A stretch of DNA of 64,000 nt from an uncultured Lachnospiraceae bacterium (lineage in GTDB: Bacteria; Bacillota; Clostridia; Lachnospirales; Lachnospiraceae), in NCBI GenBank assembly GCA_947164605.1, contig CAMUXE010000004.1, positions 1-64,000 on the forward strand, given 5' to 3'. Of this stretch, positions 1 through 7,846 are shown one piece after another. Below the pieces are notes generated by a model. That model saw only the letters and a list, made by a program, of their open reading frames with translations, did not search any database and was not told the DNA's origin. How positions within the stretch are numbered: the first letter of the stretch is position 1; every line of letters starts with the position of its first letter. The position numbers and the translations under genes are program-made.

Positions 1-88
1 AAAATTGGTTAATTCTACCGGTCTAAAAATGGCTAATCTCGCCTGACTCCAACATAGAAGAGATGAGATTGTTAAAGGAGAAGAAAAA

Positions 89-247
89 ATGACGTTTGAT
101 TATTTCTACGGCCGCGAAAGCGACCTTTTTTCATTTGTACGAATACCCAAGCTTCTGTTCAAGGAAGAACGTCTAAAGCGTCTGTCGTCGGACGCCAAGA
201 TTCTCTATCTACCCCTATTGTGTACTTGCGTTACAGTCATATCCTAA
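89..247 (+). pseudogene. Truncated RepA_N replication initiator
   Basis: The reading frame starts at an ATG with a good ribosome binding site (AAAGGAG, about 75-81) and encodes 52 residues. The first ~40 residues (MTFDYFYGRESDLFSF, then IRIPK-like and SSDAKILY segments) match my memory of the start of RepA_N-type plasmid and ICE replication initiators. Those proteins are several hundred residues long and continue with a winged-helix DNA-binding domain. Here the frame runs into unrelated sequence after ILY (about 210) and stops inside a hairpin. I infer a deletion that joined the 5' end of repA to the mobilization region, leaving a remnant without function. Confidence 0.6.
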
Positions 248-273
248 GTGCAGATATGGCTGTAACCGCAAGT
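224..273. other. Inverted repeat, candidate origin of transfer
   Basis: The arms ACTTGCG-TTACAGTCATATC and GATATGGCTGTAACCGCAAGT pair over about 20 bp with one bulge and one mismatch. They sit about 45 bp upstream of the relaxase gene. A hairpin just before a MobA/MobL gene is a usual place for oriT, so transfer origin is a reasonable inference. No nick site can be assigned from sequence alone. Confidence 0.45.
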
Positions 274-316
274 CTGCCCGTTGTCACCCACCACCTTATG
301 AAGGGAGGCGAGCGTT

Positions 317-1405
317 ATGGTGGTTAAAACGGTCAGTAGTCGTGCGAGCATAATTGGCAGAGGTGCCAAATGTAGTGGAAAATCTGCCGTTGAGCAGTCA
401 GCCTATATCAGCCGCACGACTCTTTACAGCGAATACTATGGAGAAAAGTTTTACCCGAAAGCTGCCGAGGATCTTGTCAGCACGGGTGTGATGCTACCCG
501 ATCATGCACCAAGGGAATACATGGATCATGCCGTTCTTTGGAACAGCGTGGAGAAGGTTGAGAAGCACGCCAAGGCGCAGTTGTGCCGTCTCAATAAATA
601 TTCTCTTCCGAATTGGATGTCATATGAGCTTGCGGATAAGTTTGTCAGGGACTTTATAAAACGGAATTTCGTATCAAAGGGAATGTGTGCTGAGTATGCC
701 ATTCACGATAGTGTAAATGAAAAGGGCGAGCGTAATCTTCATGTTCATATTTTGTTGACCATGCGACCGATACTTGAAAACGGTGAGTGGGGAGAGAAAT
801 CCCGTAAGGTCTATAAGTATGACAAGGATGGTAATAAGATAAAAAAGAAAAACGGCAGATATGACTGCACCACGGAGAAAACTACTGATTGGGATGAAAA
901 GGGGAATGCGAAGAAATGGCGGCAGGATCTGGTGGACAGCATCAACAGGGTTGCTGATGAAATCGGGATAGAGGATGAGCGATGGGAATGGCGTTCTTTT
1001 AAGGACAGAGGGCTTGATATAAAACCGACGATCCATCTGGGAGAAAAAGCTGCCGCATTGGAGCGTAAGGGAATCCACACTGATAAAGGCGATTATAATC
1101 GTGAGGTGAGATATCTTAATTCTCTTATCGTTAAGGCAGTTGAGTTGACCAGGGTTAAGGCAGATAAAGCAGTATCCGGGGTTAAGCAGGCAGCATCATC
1201 TGTTGTTAAGGCTGTTAAAAATGAGATCCTTGATGTTATCCGTGCCGTTGCTGAGCGAAATTACAACAGGTTGAAACTTCCGGTTGCACTTGGAGAATAT
1301 ATAAGGCTGATTTCTGACCGTGAGCCTCTGCATGACAGAGTGGGTATGGAAAAATTTGTTCATAATATGGGATGGACAACTTTTGAAGATATGGAAAAAT
1401 ACTAG
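317..1405 (+). CDS. MobA/MobL-family relaxase, N-terminal part ended by amber codon
   Basis: This encodes the catalytic domain of a mobilization relaxase, the enzyme that nicks DNA at oriT and leads the strand into a recipient. The N-terminus contains the family pattern of a basic strand followed by GKSAVEQSAYISR. The metal-binding signature NLHVHILLTMRPI lies near residues 140-152. The 362-residue frame ends at TAG (1403-1405). The same frame then stays open without a break to 1900, so the intact protein would have been about 527 residues. A ribosome binding site GGGAGG lies just upstream of the ATG. Arginine codons are mostly CGT/CGC, unlike the chromosome. The truncated product keeps the histidine motif, so residual nicking activity cannot be excluded. 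Confidence 0.8.
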   Translation: MVVKTVSSRASIIGRGAKCSGKSAVEQSAYISRTTLYSEYYGEKFYPKAAEDLVSTGVMLPDHAPREYMDHAVLWNSVEKVEKHAKAQLCRLNKYSLPNWMSYELADKFVRDFIKRNFVSKGMCAEYAIHDSVNEKGERNLHVHILLTMRPILENGEWGEKSRKVYKYDKDGNKIKKKNGRYDCTTEKTTDWDEKGNAKKWRQDLVDSINRVADEIGIEDERWEWRSFKDRGLDIKPTIHLGEKAAALERKGIHTDKGDYNREVRYLNSLIVKAVELTRVKADKAVSGVKQAASSVVKAVKNEILDVIRAVAERNYNRLKLPVALGEYIRLISDREPLHDRVGMEKFVHNMGWTTFEDMEKY

Positions 1406-1900
1406 TCAGAAGAAGTTATACGATTCGAGACATATAAAAAGGATTCAGAGGCTAAATGGGAGCGTAAGTGTTATCTTGAAGAACTGATGGAAGCTTATGA
1501 AAAATATGAGCCGTACATCAAGTATGACAAGGAACGATGGACGCTCAAGGGCTTTTCAAGGAAGATTTATGAGCGTAAGCATATACCGGAGCTTGAAAGC
1601 TACAACTTCTTACGGCAGGAATTAAAGGATATGATCAAAGAGCCAGATGGAAAGATCACGCCAAAGAAGTGGAGAAAGGAACTTGATAAGCTTAATGAGG
1701 AATATCCCAAGGCGAGGAGTACCTATTCACGGTCGGTTTATCGTCTGGCGGGGATTGAAGTGTTAAGACATAACCGCATCGCTCTTATTCAGATGCTTGA
1801 GAATGAAAGTAGGCAACGACAGAGAACTGTTGAACAGTCACGGTCACAGGAACAGGTACAGGTATCGAAGAAAAAGAAGGACAGAGGGATGTCACTATAG
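1406..1900 (+). pseudogene. Relaxase C-terminal part downstream of amber codon
   Basis: This is the continuation of the relaxase in the same frame after the TAG at 1403-1405. It is rich in Lys, Glu and Arg and looks alpha-helical. An internal ATG at 1487 gives a 137-residue frame, but no convincing ribosome binding site precedes it, so independent expression is doubtful. The coding character continues unbroken from before the stop, which points to a single recent nonsense change or to readthrough. Confidence 0.65.
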
Positions 1901-1916
1901 GAGAGGAGCAAAGAAT

Positions 1917-2108
1917 ATGATTGAAGAGAAAAATATAATACAGAACAATGAAGAAAAGCCGATGCAGAAATGTGTCGGCTTTTCTCGTAAGATTGGTAAT
2001 ACAACCTATGAGGTATCCGGCTATTATTCCGACACAGCGACAGAGACGTTGGAAGGCAAGATGAAACGGATTATCAGGGATGATATAAAATCACGTAATT
2101 CCAAATAA
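1917..2108 (+). CDS. tnpW: Transposon-encoded protein TnpW
   Basis: This small protein of 63 residues has the TnpW family pattern: a basic residue-rich strand (SRKIGNTTYEVSGYYS), then ETLEGKMKRIIRDDI at the C-terminus. TnpW proteins accompany Firmicutes mobile elements with serine recombinases; their role is not established. The start was set at the ATG at 1917, preceded by GGAGAGGAG. A longer frame upstream overlaps the relaxase and is unlikely to be real. Confidence 0.75.
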   Translation: MIEEKNIIQNNEEKPMQKCVGFSRKIGNTTYEVSGYYSDTATETLEGKMKRIIRDDIKSRNSK

Positions 2109-2190
2109 AGAATTGACAATTGCATTATTGCAATTTATAATAACAATGTGAGTTTGCAAACATCACATGTTCAGAAAGGAAGGAGAAAGC

Positions 2191-2508
2191 ATGAATTGGA
2201 ATGAAATGGTATCTGACCTTATGAAAAAGAAAGGGGTTAATCAGAAACAGCTTTCTAAATTAAGCGGTATCACCGAAAGCTCAATCTCCCGTTATCTGAA
2301 AAGCGATAAGACTCCGAGGATGGATGTGGTGGTGAATATCGCTAAAGCACTTCAGGTTGAAACGGATTATTTCATTAAGGAGGAGGACAAAGGACAGACT
2401 GCGTATAATGTTATTTCAGCTGCAATTGCAAGAAAGGGTGGTGAATTAACACCAGAGGAAAAAAACAGATTGATAGCTCTCCTTATAGGAGGAAACGAAA
2501 ATGTATAG
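2191..2508 (+). CDS. XRE-family transcriptional regulator (ImmR-like)
   Basis: The 105-residue protein has an N-terminal Cro/C1-type helix-turn-helix (residues ~5-60; QKQLSKLSGITESSISRYLKSDKTPRMDVVVNIAKAL). The start at 2191 was chosen over an ATG 24 bp earlier because GGAAGGAG sits at the right distance. It overlaps the next gene, a putative ImmA-like metalloprotease, by 8 bp. Repressor/protease pairs of this kind control induction of elements such as ICEBs1: the protease cleaves the repressor after DNA damage or cell-cell signals. By analogy this pair probably decides whether the element is silent or excises. Confidence 0.85.
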   Translation: MNWNEMVSDLMKKKGVNQKQLSKLSGITESSISRYLKSDKTPRMDVVVNIAKALQVETDYFIKEEDKGQTAYNVISAAIARKGGELTPEEKNRLIALLIGGNENV

Positions 2509-3088
2509 ATCCTCTGACATATATGAGGATATCGTTAAAGTCATAATTGAGATCTTTCTTGATTATGATATTAAGGATTTACCGATAGATGAAAAGGATA
2601 TATGCAGACGGCTGGGAGTTGCGTTGGTACCCTATTCTGAATTTCCTAAAGAAGCAAGAGCTTTGCTTGAAAAGAAAAGTAAGTACGGCTTCTTTGTCAG
2701 GGGTACAAAGGAAAACCCACCAATGATATATTACAATGATAAGTTTGAACCCTATGGTGCAGTCAGGCTGACAATTTTTCATGAGCTCAAGCACTATGTG
2801 TTTGACGAAGATGCTAATGATGAAGATCAGGATGATCTTGCTGACTTTTTCGGGAGATATTTTCTCTGTCCTATCCCTTATCTCATTATGAAGGGGATTG
2901 ATACAGAAAATGACATAATCTCTCACTGCGGTGTCAGCATGACTGCAGCCGGGAATGTCGAATCAACAATAAGAAACAGAAAACAAAGGTACGGTTACCG
3001 TATTTTTGAACATGAGATACCGTTCTTAAAACATTTGGATAAAGATGCATATGAAGTATTTGTCAGGACGCATGAGGGAGGTGGTTAA
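2501..3088 (+). CDS. ImmA/IrrE-family metallo-endopeptidase
   Basis: The protein has 195 residues. A zinc-binding HEXXH motif, HELKH, lies at residues 94-98. About 15-20 residues later the acidic segment DDLADFFGRYFLCP takes the place of the family's ExxxFAxxLLMP segment and may supply the third ligand. The gene overlaps the XRE repressor by 8 bp, which suggests translational coupling. The likely substrate is that repressor, with cleavage releasing transfer or excision genes. This is inferred from the ImmR-ImmA model of ICEBs1; the inducing signal is unknown. Confidence 0.8.
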   Translation: MYRSSDIYEDIVKVIIEIFLDYDIKDLPIDEKDICRRLGVALVPYSEFPKEARALLEKKSKYGFFVRGTKENPPMIYYNDKFEPYGAVRLTIFHELKHYVFDEDANDEDQDDLADFFGRYFLCPIPYLIMKGIDTENDIISHCGVSMTAAGNVESTIRNRKQRYGYRIFEHEIPFLKHLDKDAYEVFVRTHEGGG

Positions 3089-3101
3089 ATTGAAAGATTA
3101 T

Positions 3102-3219
3102 TTTTCCTAAAAGGAAAAGCACCCTGTTATCGTACTATTGGCGTAGCACGAAAGAGTGCTTTCAGGATATGATACATATCCATTCGTGTAAATCAAATTG
3201 TATCATATCTCCTTTTAGG
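3102..3219. other. Highly structured non-coding segment with competing stems
   Basis: Several complementary pairs lie between immA-like and the DUF4417 gene. CCTAAAAGG (3106-3114) pairs with CCTTTTAGG (3211-3219). AAAGCAC (3115-3121) pairs with GTGCTTT (3156-3162). GATATGATACA (3166-3176) pairs with TGTATCATATC (3199-3209). Together they can form a three-way junction. Local alternatives compete: TTTTCCT/AGGAAAA (3102-3118), AGCAC/GTGCT (3145-3160) and GGATATG/CATATCC (3165-3181). On the minus strand TTGTGT and TATGAT are spaced by 17 bp and could form a promoter reading into the segment. Function unknown; regulatory RNA, operator cluster or recombination site are all possible. Confidence 0.4.
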
Positions 3220-3222
3220 TGT

Positions 3223-3246
3223 CTACACAAAATGTAACTTTTAGAC
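3223..3246 (+). repeat. Left copy of inverted repeat flanking the cargo cassette
   Basis: CTACACAAA followed by TGTAAC and TTTTAG. The reverse complement of 5326-5349 reads CTACACAAA, CGTAAC, CTTTAG. The two copies point towards each other and enclose the four cargo genes. They may be transposon-like ends or operators placed upstream of two transcription units. Confidence 0.4.
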
Positions 3247-3286
3247 ATTGTCAGAAAGCGAAATATGCTTTCGGAAAGGCTATAAT

Positions 3287-4030
3287 ATGATGCAGTTTAA
3301 TATTTTAAGATGGTGCGATGATAAGATATCGTACCTAAAAGATCATGGGATAACCTTTAAGAAGGGAATCCCGCAACTTCCAATTGAATATACCTATACA
3401 GGTACACCGAGTGCCGTTTCAACATTTGCTTATCGTAATGATATACCCGAGGCGGCAAAAGAGAATGCCCTCCTCACATATTTCATGTTTGAGGATAAGC
3501 TCTGGCCAAGATTGGCAAAGATTGATGATGATATCGAAATACTTAAGGAATATGGCGGTGTCAGCGGATTTGATCTCAGCCCGAGCATAGGGATGTTAAG
3601 ACCCAGACAGAGACTTAGCATTCTGGTGAATGCGATCCATGCATGTTATCTGGGTACCAAGGGGATAAAAATCCTTCCCAATTATAGAGCGGGAGACTTC
3701 GGGACCTTATGTGCGGCGGATTATTTCCCAGATGAATGTTCGTTTATTGTCGGTAACCTTGGATGTACTAATAACGGGTTTAAAGCTTATGGAGAATACC
3801 AACTCGATATAGTACTTCAGAAGAAGAATCCGTCAATTCTGTTTGTATATGGTTCTATTTTTAAGAGGGAAGCGGCACGTTTAATCAGGCAGCACGGATT
3901 TGAGATAATCTCGTTTCCGGATCGCCGTAACAGAGTAAGAAATAATAGCCGGAGTTACCGTTATTATTTGTCCGAAGATGAAATCTGTAAGGAATTATAT
4001 GCAGACGCAGCGAAAAGGAGGACGGCATAA
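3287..4030 (+). CDS. DUF4417 domain-containing protein
   Basis: The protein has 247 residues. The stretch VSGFDLSPS followed by a conserved alternation of hydrophobic strands (GIKILPNYRAGDFGTLCAAD, SFIVGNLGC) is typical of DUF4417, a family found on phages and integrative elements with no assigned biochemical role. The start was set at the first of two adjacent ATGs (3287 or 3290), preceded by GGAAAGG. The stop overlaps the next start in TAATG, so the four genes at 3287-5229 are probably translated together. Confidence 0.7.
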   Translation: MMQFNILRWCDDKISYLKDHGITFKKGIPQLPIEYTYTGTPSAVSTFAYRNDIPEAAKENALLTYFMFEDKLWPRLAKIDDDIEILKEYGGVSGFDLSPSIGMLRPRQRLSILVNAIHACYLGTKGIKILPNYRAGDFGTLCAADYFPDECSFIVGNLGCTNNGFKAYGEYQLDIVLQKKNPSILFVYGSIFKREAARLIRQHGFEIISFPDRRNRVRNNSRSYRYYLSEDEICKELYADAAKRRTA

Positions 4031-4467
4031 TGGGAGCAAAAGCTATTTATACTGATGAGCGACGTAAAGCTATTCATCAACTAATCATATCAAAGGATAT
4101 TCAGACCATAAAGGGTGTATTGCACGACAGGGATGAATATAAGCAGTATGCAAGTGGGTGGAGAGCCGTAAACTTGGATGAGTATGTTGCACAGTTTGGT
4201 ATTACAGACATTCAGGCAAGCAAGAATAACAATATGCGTAAGATAACTTTCTTCAAGGATAATAAAGAGTATGCCATAGTAACGGCGGTTGGCGGAAAAT
4301 ACTTTAGGGTAGGTGAAGTAGACCCAAGAGATGGCAGTATTCGTCGATATCTTACGCTCGACCTCAAGGACCCGAGTATTCCGGGGAGTTTTCAGCGAAG
4401 GGCTAGAAAAAATGAGTTTTTAAGACTGACACACTTCAGAATGACATACAAGAAAGGAACGGTGTGA
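4030..4467 (+). CDS. Hypothetical cargo protein, 145 residues
   Basis: I do not recognise this gene. It encodes a soluble, basic protein without signal peptide or membrane segment. The N-terminal third is helical in character; the middle (MRKITFFKDNKEYAIVTAVGGKYFRVG) looks like beta strands, and the C-terminus is arginine-rich (FQRRARKNEFLRLTHFRMTYKK), which suggests nucleic-acid contact. The start overlaps the upstream stop by one base, and the next gene begins one base after its stop. It therefore belongs to the same four-gene operon. Confidence 0.6.
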   Translation: MGAKAIYTDERRKAIHQLIISKDIQTIKGVLHDRDEYKQYASGWRAVNLDEYVAQFGITDIQASKNNNMRKITFFKDNKEYAIVTAVGGKYFRVGEVDPRDGSIRRYLTLDLKDPSIPGSFQRRARKNEFLRLTHFRMTYKKGTV

Positions 4468-4468
4468 T

Positions 4469-4906
4469 ATGGGAGACTTTTTTCAAGGAAAAACTGAACG
4501 TATCGTAGACGGTACCCGTTATGTTAAATATCTTGATTTGAATAAGTGGTACTGTGTCCTTGTTCCCAAGAATGAAAATGCTGAAAACGACATGGCAGAC
4601 TACAATTTTTGGGATGAAAGCAAAAATGATGTACGAGATGATTTTTTCTATATGAAATTTCACGAGGATACCTTTTTGCTTATGGAGAAATATCTCTTCA
4701 ATTTTATTGATGCAGAGTGTAATCTGTTGATCAATATGTATGAGGAAGAGTGGATAGAGGGTGATAATCTTGCTAAGACGCTAGAAATAACAGATAGAAT
4801 GATCAACAATTGCGATAATGATGAATTCGTTGAACTGGCCAAGGAATTTCGCATACTTGTTGAAAAAGCTATTCAATATGGTACATGTGTGGGGTGCTAT
4901 TTTTAA
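4469..4906 (+). CDS. Hypothetical cargo protein, 145 residues, acidic
   Basis: I do not recognise this gene. The product is acidic and rich in Asp, Glu and aromatic residues. It contains a helical middle and end (FLLMEKYLFNFIDAECNLL and later VELAKEFRILVEKAIQ) and ends with a short Cys-containing tail CVGCYF. There is no signal peptide or obvious membrane helix. One base separates it from the previous stop, and its own stop overlaps the next start in TAATG. The contrast between a basic protein and a following acidic protein in a coupled operon could reflect a complex. Confidence 0.55.
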   Translation: MGDFFQGKTERIVDGTRYVKYLDLNKWYCVLVPKNENAENDMADYNFWDESKNDVRDDFFYMKFHEDTFLLMEKYLFNFIDAECNLLINMYEEEWIEGDNLAKTLEITDRMINNCDNDEFVELAKEFRILVEKAIQYGTCVGCYF

Positions 4907-5229
4907 TGAATGACAAAAAAGTGTTCTATCAGGACTTCCTGTTCGAAGATATGCCAGTTGATGAACAGGACTATCCAACAACAGAGCTTCAGCATATTCC
5001 GGAAGGTGCTGATATTAGCAATTATACGGTCGTATCGTTTGATACTATGCTTAAGATGAATAAACCTATGGAATGGGAAGTGCTTTTTGAGCGAATTGAA
5101 AATAAGGATGTATGTATCCGAGATGATGTGGTGATGAACAATTACGAAATGGAACCGTACAAATTGTTTTATCTCAAGACATATTATTTCAATATCTTGA
5201 AGTATAGCCGGAATGTATATGTTTTCTAA
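4906..5229 (+). CDS. Hypothetical cargo protein, 107 residues
   Basis: I do not recognise this gene. The protein is small and acidic, starting MNDKKVFYQDFLFEDMPVDE and ending in a Tyr-rich tail. The start at 4906 overlaps the previous stop codon; an earlier ATG at 4885 lies inside the upstream gene and would give seven extra residues. It is the last gene of the cassette, and a strong terminator follows at 5262. Confidence 0.55.
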   Translation: MNDKKVFYQDFLFEDMPVDEQDYPTTELQHIPEGADISNYTVVSFDTMLKMNKPMEWEVLFERIENKDVCIRDDVVMNNYEMEPYKLFYLKTYYFNILKYSRNVYVF

Positions 5230-5261
5230 CGGAATACTCATCTGCCATCCAATTTGTCATT

Positions 5262-5300
5262 AAAAGAGTCGAAATGATCGGCTCTTTTTATTTTTTTATT
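5262..5300 (+). terminator. Intrinsic terminator of cargo operon
   Basis: The stem AAAAGAGTCG / CGGCTCTTTT (one G-T pair) has a 6-base loop and is followed by a long T-rich tract. Confidence 0.8.
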
Positions 5301-5325
5301 TTTTCATTCTGTACTTGACAAACAC

Positions 5326-5349
5326 ACCCTAAAGGTTACGTTTGTGTAG
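5326..5349 (-). repeat. Right copy of inverted repeat flanking the cargo cassette
   Basis: On the minus strand it reads CTACACAAA, CGTAAC, CTTTAG, matching the copy at 3223-3246 in opposite orientation. It lies about 40 bp upstream of the recombinase gene, so a role as operator or promoter element of the recombinase is an alternative. Confidence 0.4.
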
Positions 5350-5390
5350 GACAATAACGATATCACCTTGAAAAAAGAAAGGAGGCTCAT

Positions 5391-7451
5391 ATGAGTAAAC
5401 ACCAGTACACAGCCCTGTATGAACGCCTTTCAAGGGATGATGAGTTGCAGGGCGAAAGTAACAGTATCACCAATCAGAAGCAGCTTTTAGAGGACTACGC
5501 TAAAAAGCACGGCTTCGATCCCGTCCGTCATTTCACCGATGATGGAATCAGCGGTACCACCTTTGACCGCAAAGGCTTTAAGGCAATGATCGAAGAGGTT
5601 CTTGAGGGGAACATATCCACGATCATCGTTAAGGACATGAGCCGTTTCGGTCGCGACTATCTGAAAGTCGGTTACTACACCGAAATCATGTTTGTCGAGA
5701 AAGGTGTCCGCTTCATCGCTGTTAATAATAACATAGACAGCGCAAATCAGACAGACTCAGATTTTACCCCGTTCTTGAACATCATGAACGAATGGTATGC
5801 CAGGGACTCAAGCAGAAAGATCAGTGCGGTATTTACCGACCGTATGGAGCGTGGACTGCGTTGTAGCGGTGCCATCCCCTACGGGTATTACCGCAAGCCG
5901 GATGATAAGCAGACTCTGTATGTTGACGAAGAGGCGGCGAAGGTTGTAAGACGCATCTTTGATATGGTCGTGCAGGGATATTCCTATAACGAGATCATCC
6001 GCATCTTTCACGATGAGAAGATCCTTATTCCGGCAGAATACGAGAGAATACACTCACCATCCGATTGCAGACATAATCCCGTGCCGGATCCCTATATGTG
6101 GAACTCAACAACATTGGTGTATATCATCCACCGGCAGGAATACTTGGGGCATACGGTACTTAAGAAATCAAAGGGAATATCGTATAAATCCAAGAAGAGA
6201 GTGAATGTGGCTGCTGAGGATCAGATGGTTTTTAAGAATACACATGAACCGATAATTGACGAGGAAACTTGGAAACTTGCCAATAAGATAAAGGCACGCA
6301 AGAAGAAAACACCATATGCCGAGGATCCGTTTAATCTTACCGGATTGTTATATTGTGCCGATTGCGGATCAAAGCTGATCCGTCATGATGCACAGCCGAC
6401 CACACGGGAAAAGATGGACTCAGATCGGGCGTATTGTTGCGGGATGTACCGTAAGGGAGTCAACAAGGTTTGTACTATGCATTACGTTAAGCGGAACGAT
6501 ATGCTTGAACTGATCCGCAAGGCAATACAGAGAGCAAGCAAGTATTCGATAACTAACGAGCAGGAATTCAGAGAAAAGATCATGGCAGAGTTATCGGTCA
6601 AGCAGGAGCTTGATGATTCGGAAAACGAAGAAAAACGTACATCTGCCGAGAACAGGATGCAGGAGCTTGATGTTCTGATAGGCAAGTTGTATGAAACATA
6701 TGCCATGGAGAAGATAGCACCGAAGCAGTATGAGCGCCTTATGAGCCAATATAACGCTGAATATGAGGAGCTTGAAGCATTGGTGGCTGAGTTATCGCCC
6801 AGAGCGGAAGAACGCAATCCCAAGGCTGATATGGAGTCCTTTATCACTCTTGCAAAGAAATATGCGGACTTTGAGGAACTTACACCTTTGATGGTCGGTG
6901 AGTTTATCGACAAGATCATCATACATGAATCCAACGGGATCCGAGGCTTTGGTAGGAAGCAGAAGATAGAGATCTATTTCAACTTCATTGGTCAGTTTAT
7001 CCCACCGATCCCCGAAGAAGAGATACGAGAAGAAGCTGAGAAGCAGGCTGCCATCCAAGCTGAGAAGAACCGGATCCGTGCAGAGAAGAGAAAGGCTACG
7101 CTTGTCAGATATAACGCCAAAAGGGAAAGGAGGCTTGAAGAACTCAGGCTTGCCGCTGAATCCGGAGACCCCGAGGCGAAAGCGCAGTATGAGGAGCATT
7201 GCAGGAAAGAAGAGGAAAAGCGGGAGCGAAGCAAGGCATACTTCAAAGAGCGTTATCGCAGGGAACAGGAGAAATATGCGAATACCAAGGCACTTGCAGG
7301 GCAGGGAGATCCGCAGGCTATTGAACTGTTGGCAGAGTATGACCGCAGGATAGCGTACCGGAAGAAGCGTGTGAGTGAGCAGGGAAAGGCAAAGCGCAGA
7401 GCCGAGAAAGAGGCGCGTGCAAATATGACGTTAATTACCGCTAATGCATAA
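5391..7451 (+). CDS. Large serine recombinase (TnpX-like)
   Basis: This 686-residue site-specific recombinase would excise and integrate the element. The resolvase domain (residues ~5-150) shows YERLSRDDE with the nucleophilic Ser14, then DDGISGTTFDRKGF and the VKDMSRFGRDYLKVGYYTE segment with its conserved arginines. A recombinase domain follows, then a zinc-ribbon (CADCG near residue 322, with CC and C further on). A very long charged, coiled-coil C-terminal tail (about 150 residues of Glu/Arg/Lys/Ala-rich helix) follows the DUF4368-like part. The family acts through a double-strand break with a covalent seryl-DNA intermediate. A strong AAAGGAGG site precedes the ATG. Base and codon usage match the mobile region, not the chromosome. 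Confidence 0.93.
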   Translation: MSKHQYTALYERLSRDDELQGESNSITNQKQLLEDYAKKHGFDPVRHFTDDGISGTTFDRKGFKAMIEEVLEGNISTIIVKDMSRFGRDYLKVGYYTEIMFVEKGVRFIAVNNNIDSANQTDSDFTPFLNIMNEWYARDSSRKISAVFTDRMERGLRCSGAIPYGYYRKPDDKQTLYVDEEAAKVVRRIFDMVVQGYSYNEIIRIFHDEKILIPAEYERIHSPSDCRHNPVPDPYMWNSTTLVYIIHRQEYLGHTVLKKSKGISYKSKKRVNVAAEDQMVFKNTHEPIIDEETWKLANKIKARKKKTPYAEDPFNLTGLLYCADCGSKLIRHDAQPTTREKMDSDRAYCCGMYRKGVNKVCTMHYVKRNDMLELIRKAIQRASKYSITNEQEFREKIMAELSVKQELDDSENEEKRTSAENRMQELDVLIGKLYETYAMEKIAPKQYERLMSQYNAEYEELEALVAELSPRAEERNPKADMESFITLAKKYADFEELTPLMVGEFIDKIIIHESNGIRGFGRKQKIEIYFNFIGQFIPPIPEEEIREEAEKQAAIQAEKNRIRAEKRKATLVRYNAKRERRLEELRLAAESGDPEAKAQYEEHCRKEEEKRERSKAYFKERYRREQEKYANTKALAGQGDPQAIELLAEYDRRIAYRKKRVSEQGKAKRRAEKEARANMTLITANA

Positions 7452-7846
7452 CCTTACAATAAGGCAGGCGGGGAAATATCCAAAGAGCATAAAGTAACTT
7501 TCAATCAATCGATAATTATCGTATGAACTGAGAGTAAAAAGGCATCTGAGAAGATCTGTAGATACGGATCCCCGAAGGTGTCTTTTGCTATGTGGATAAG
7601 TGGTATGCCGGACATACCCGAAAGGGAGCCTTCCCTTCCCTGCCTTCCTTCTTCCTCTTCCCCCTTAGAAAGAAAAACGAAAAGAAAGAAGCAAAGAAAA
7701 GATAAAAGAAAGATATACCCCTATTATCATCATCCATCCTATCCTATCCCATCCGTCCGTCTCCCGTCGGGGAACGACTGCGCACGTTCCCCTAAGAGGG
7801 AGACGGGATATACGCGCGCATGCACGAGAAAGGAGCCAAACAGAGA
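7452..7846. other. Intergenic region with a strong hairpin
   Basis: I see no credible gene here. A 90-codon frame at 7578-7850 is low-complexity (Lys/Arg/Pro/Ser) and lacks a ribosome binding site. A purine-rich tract (7670-7715) precedes pyrimidine-rich ATCC/CCCATCC repeats. The hairpin at 7757-7806 is listed separately. Confidence 0.6.
7757..7806. other. Long GC-rich two-part hairpin
   Basis: CCGTCTCCC (7757-7765) pairs with GGGAGACGG (7798-7806), and inside it GGGGAACG (7769-7776) pairs perfectly with CGTTCCCC (7785-7792). There is no T tract, so it is not an intrinsic terminator. It lies just upstream of a small accessory gene. It could be a replication, transfer or recombination site of the element, or an RNA structure. 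Confidence 0.45.
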
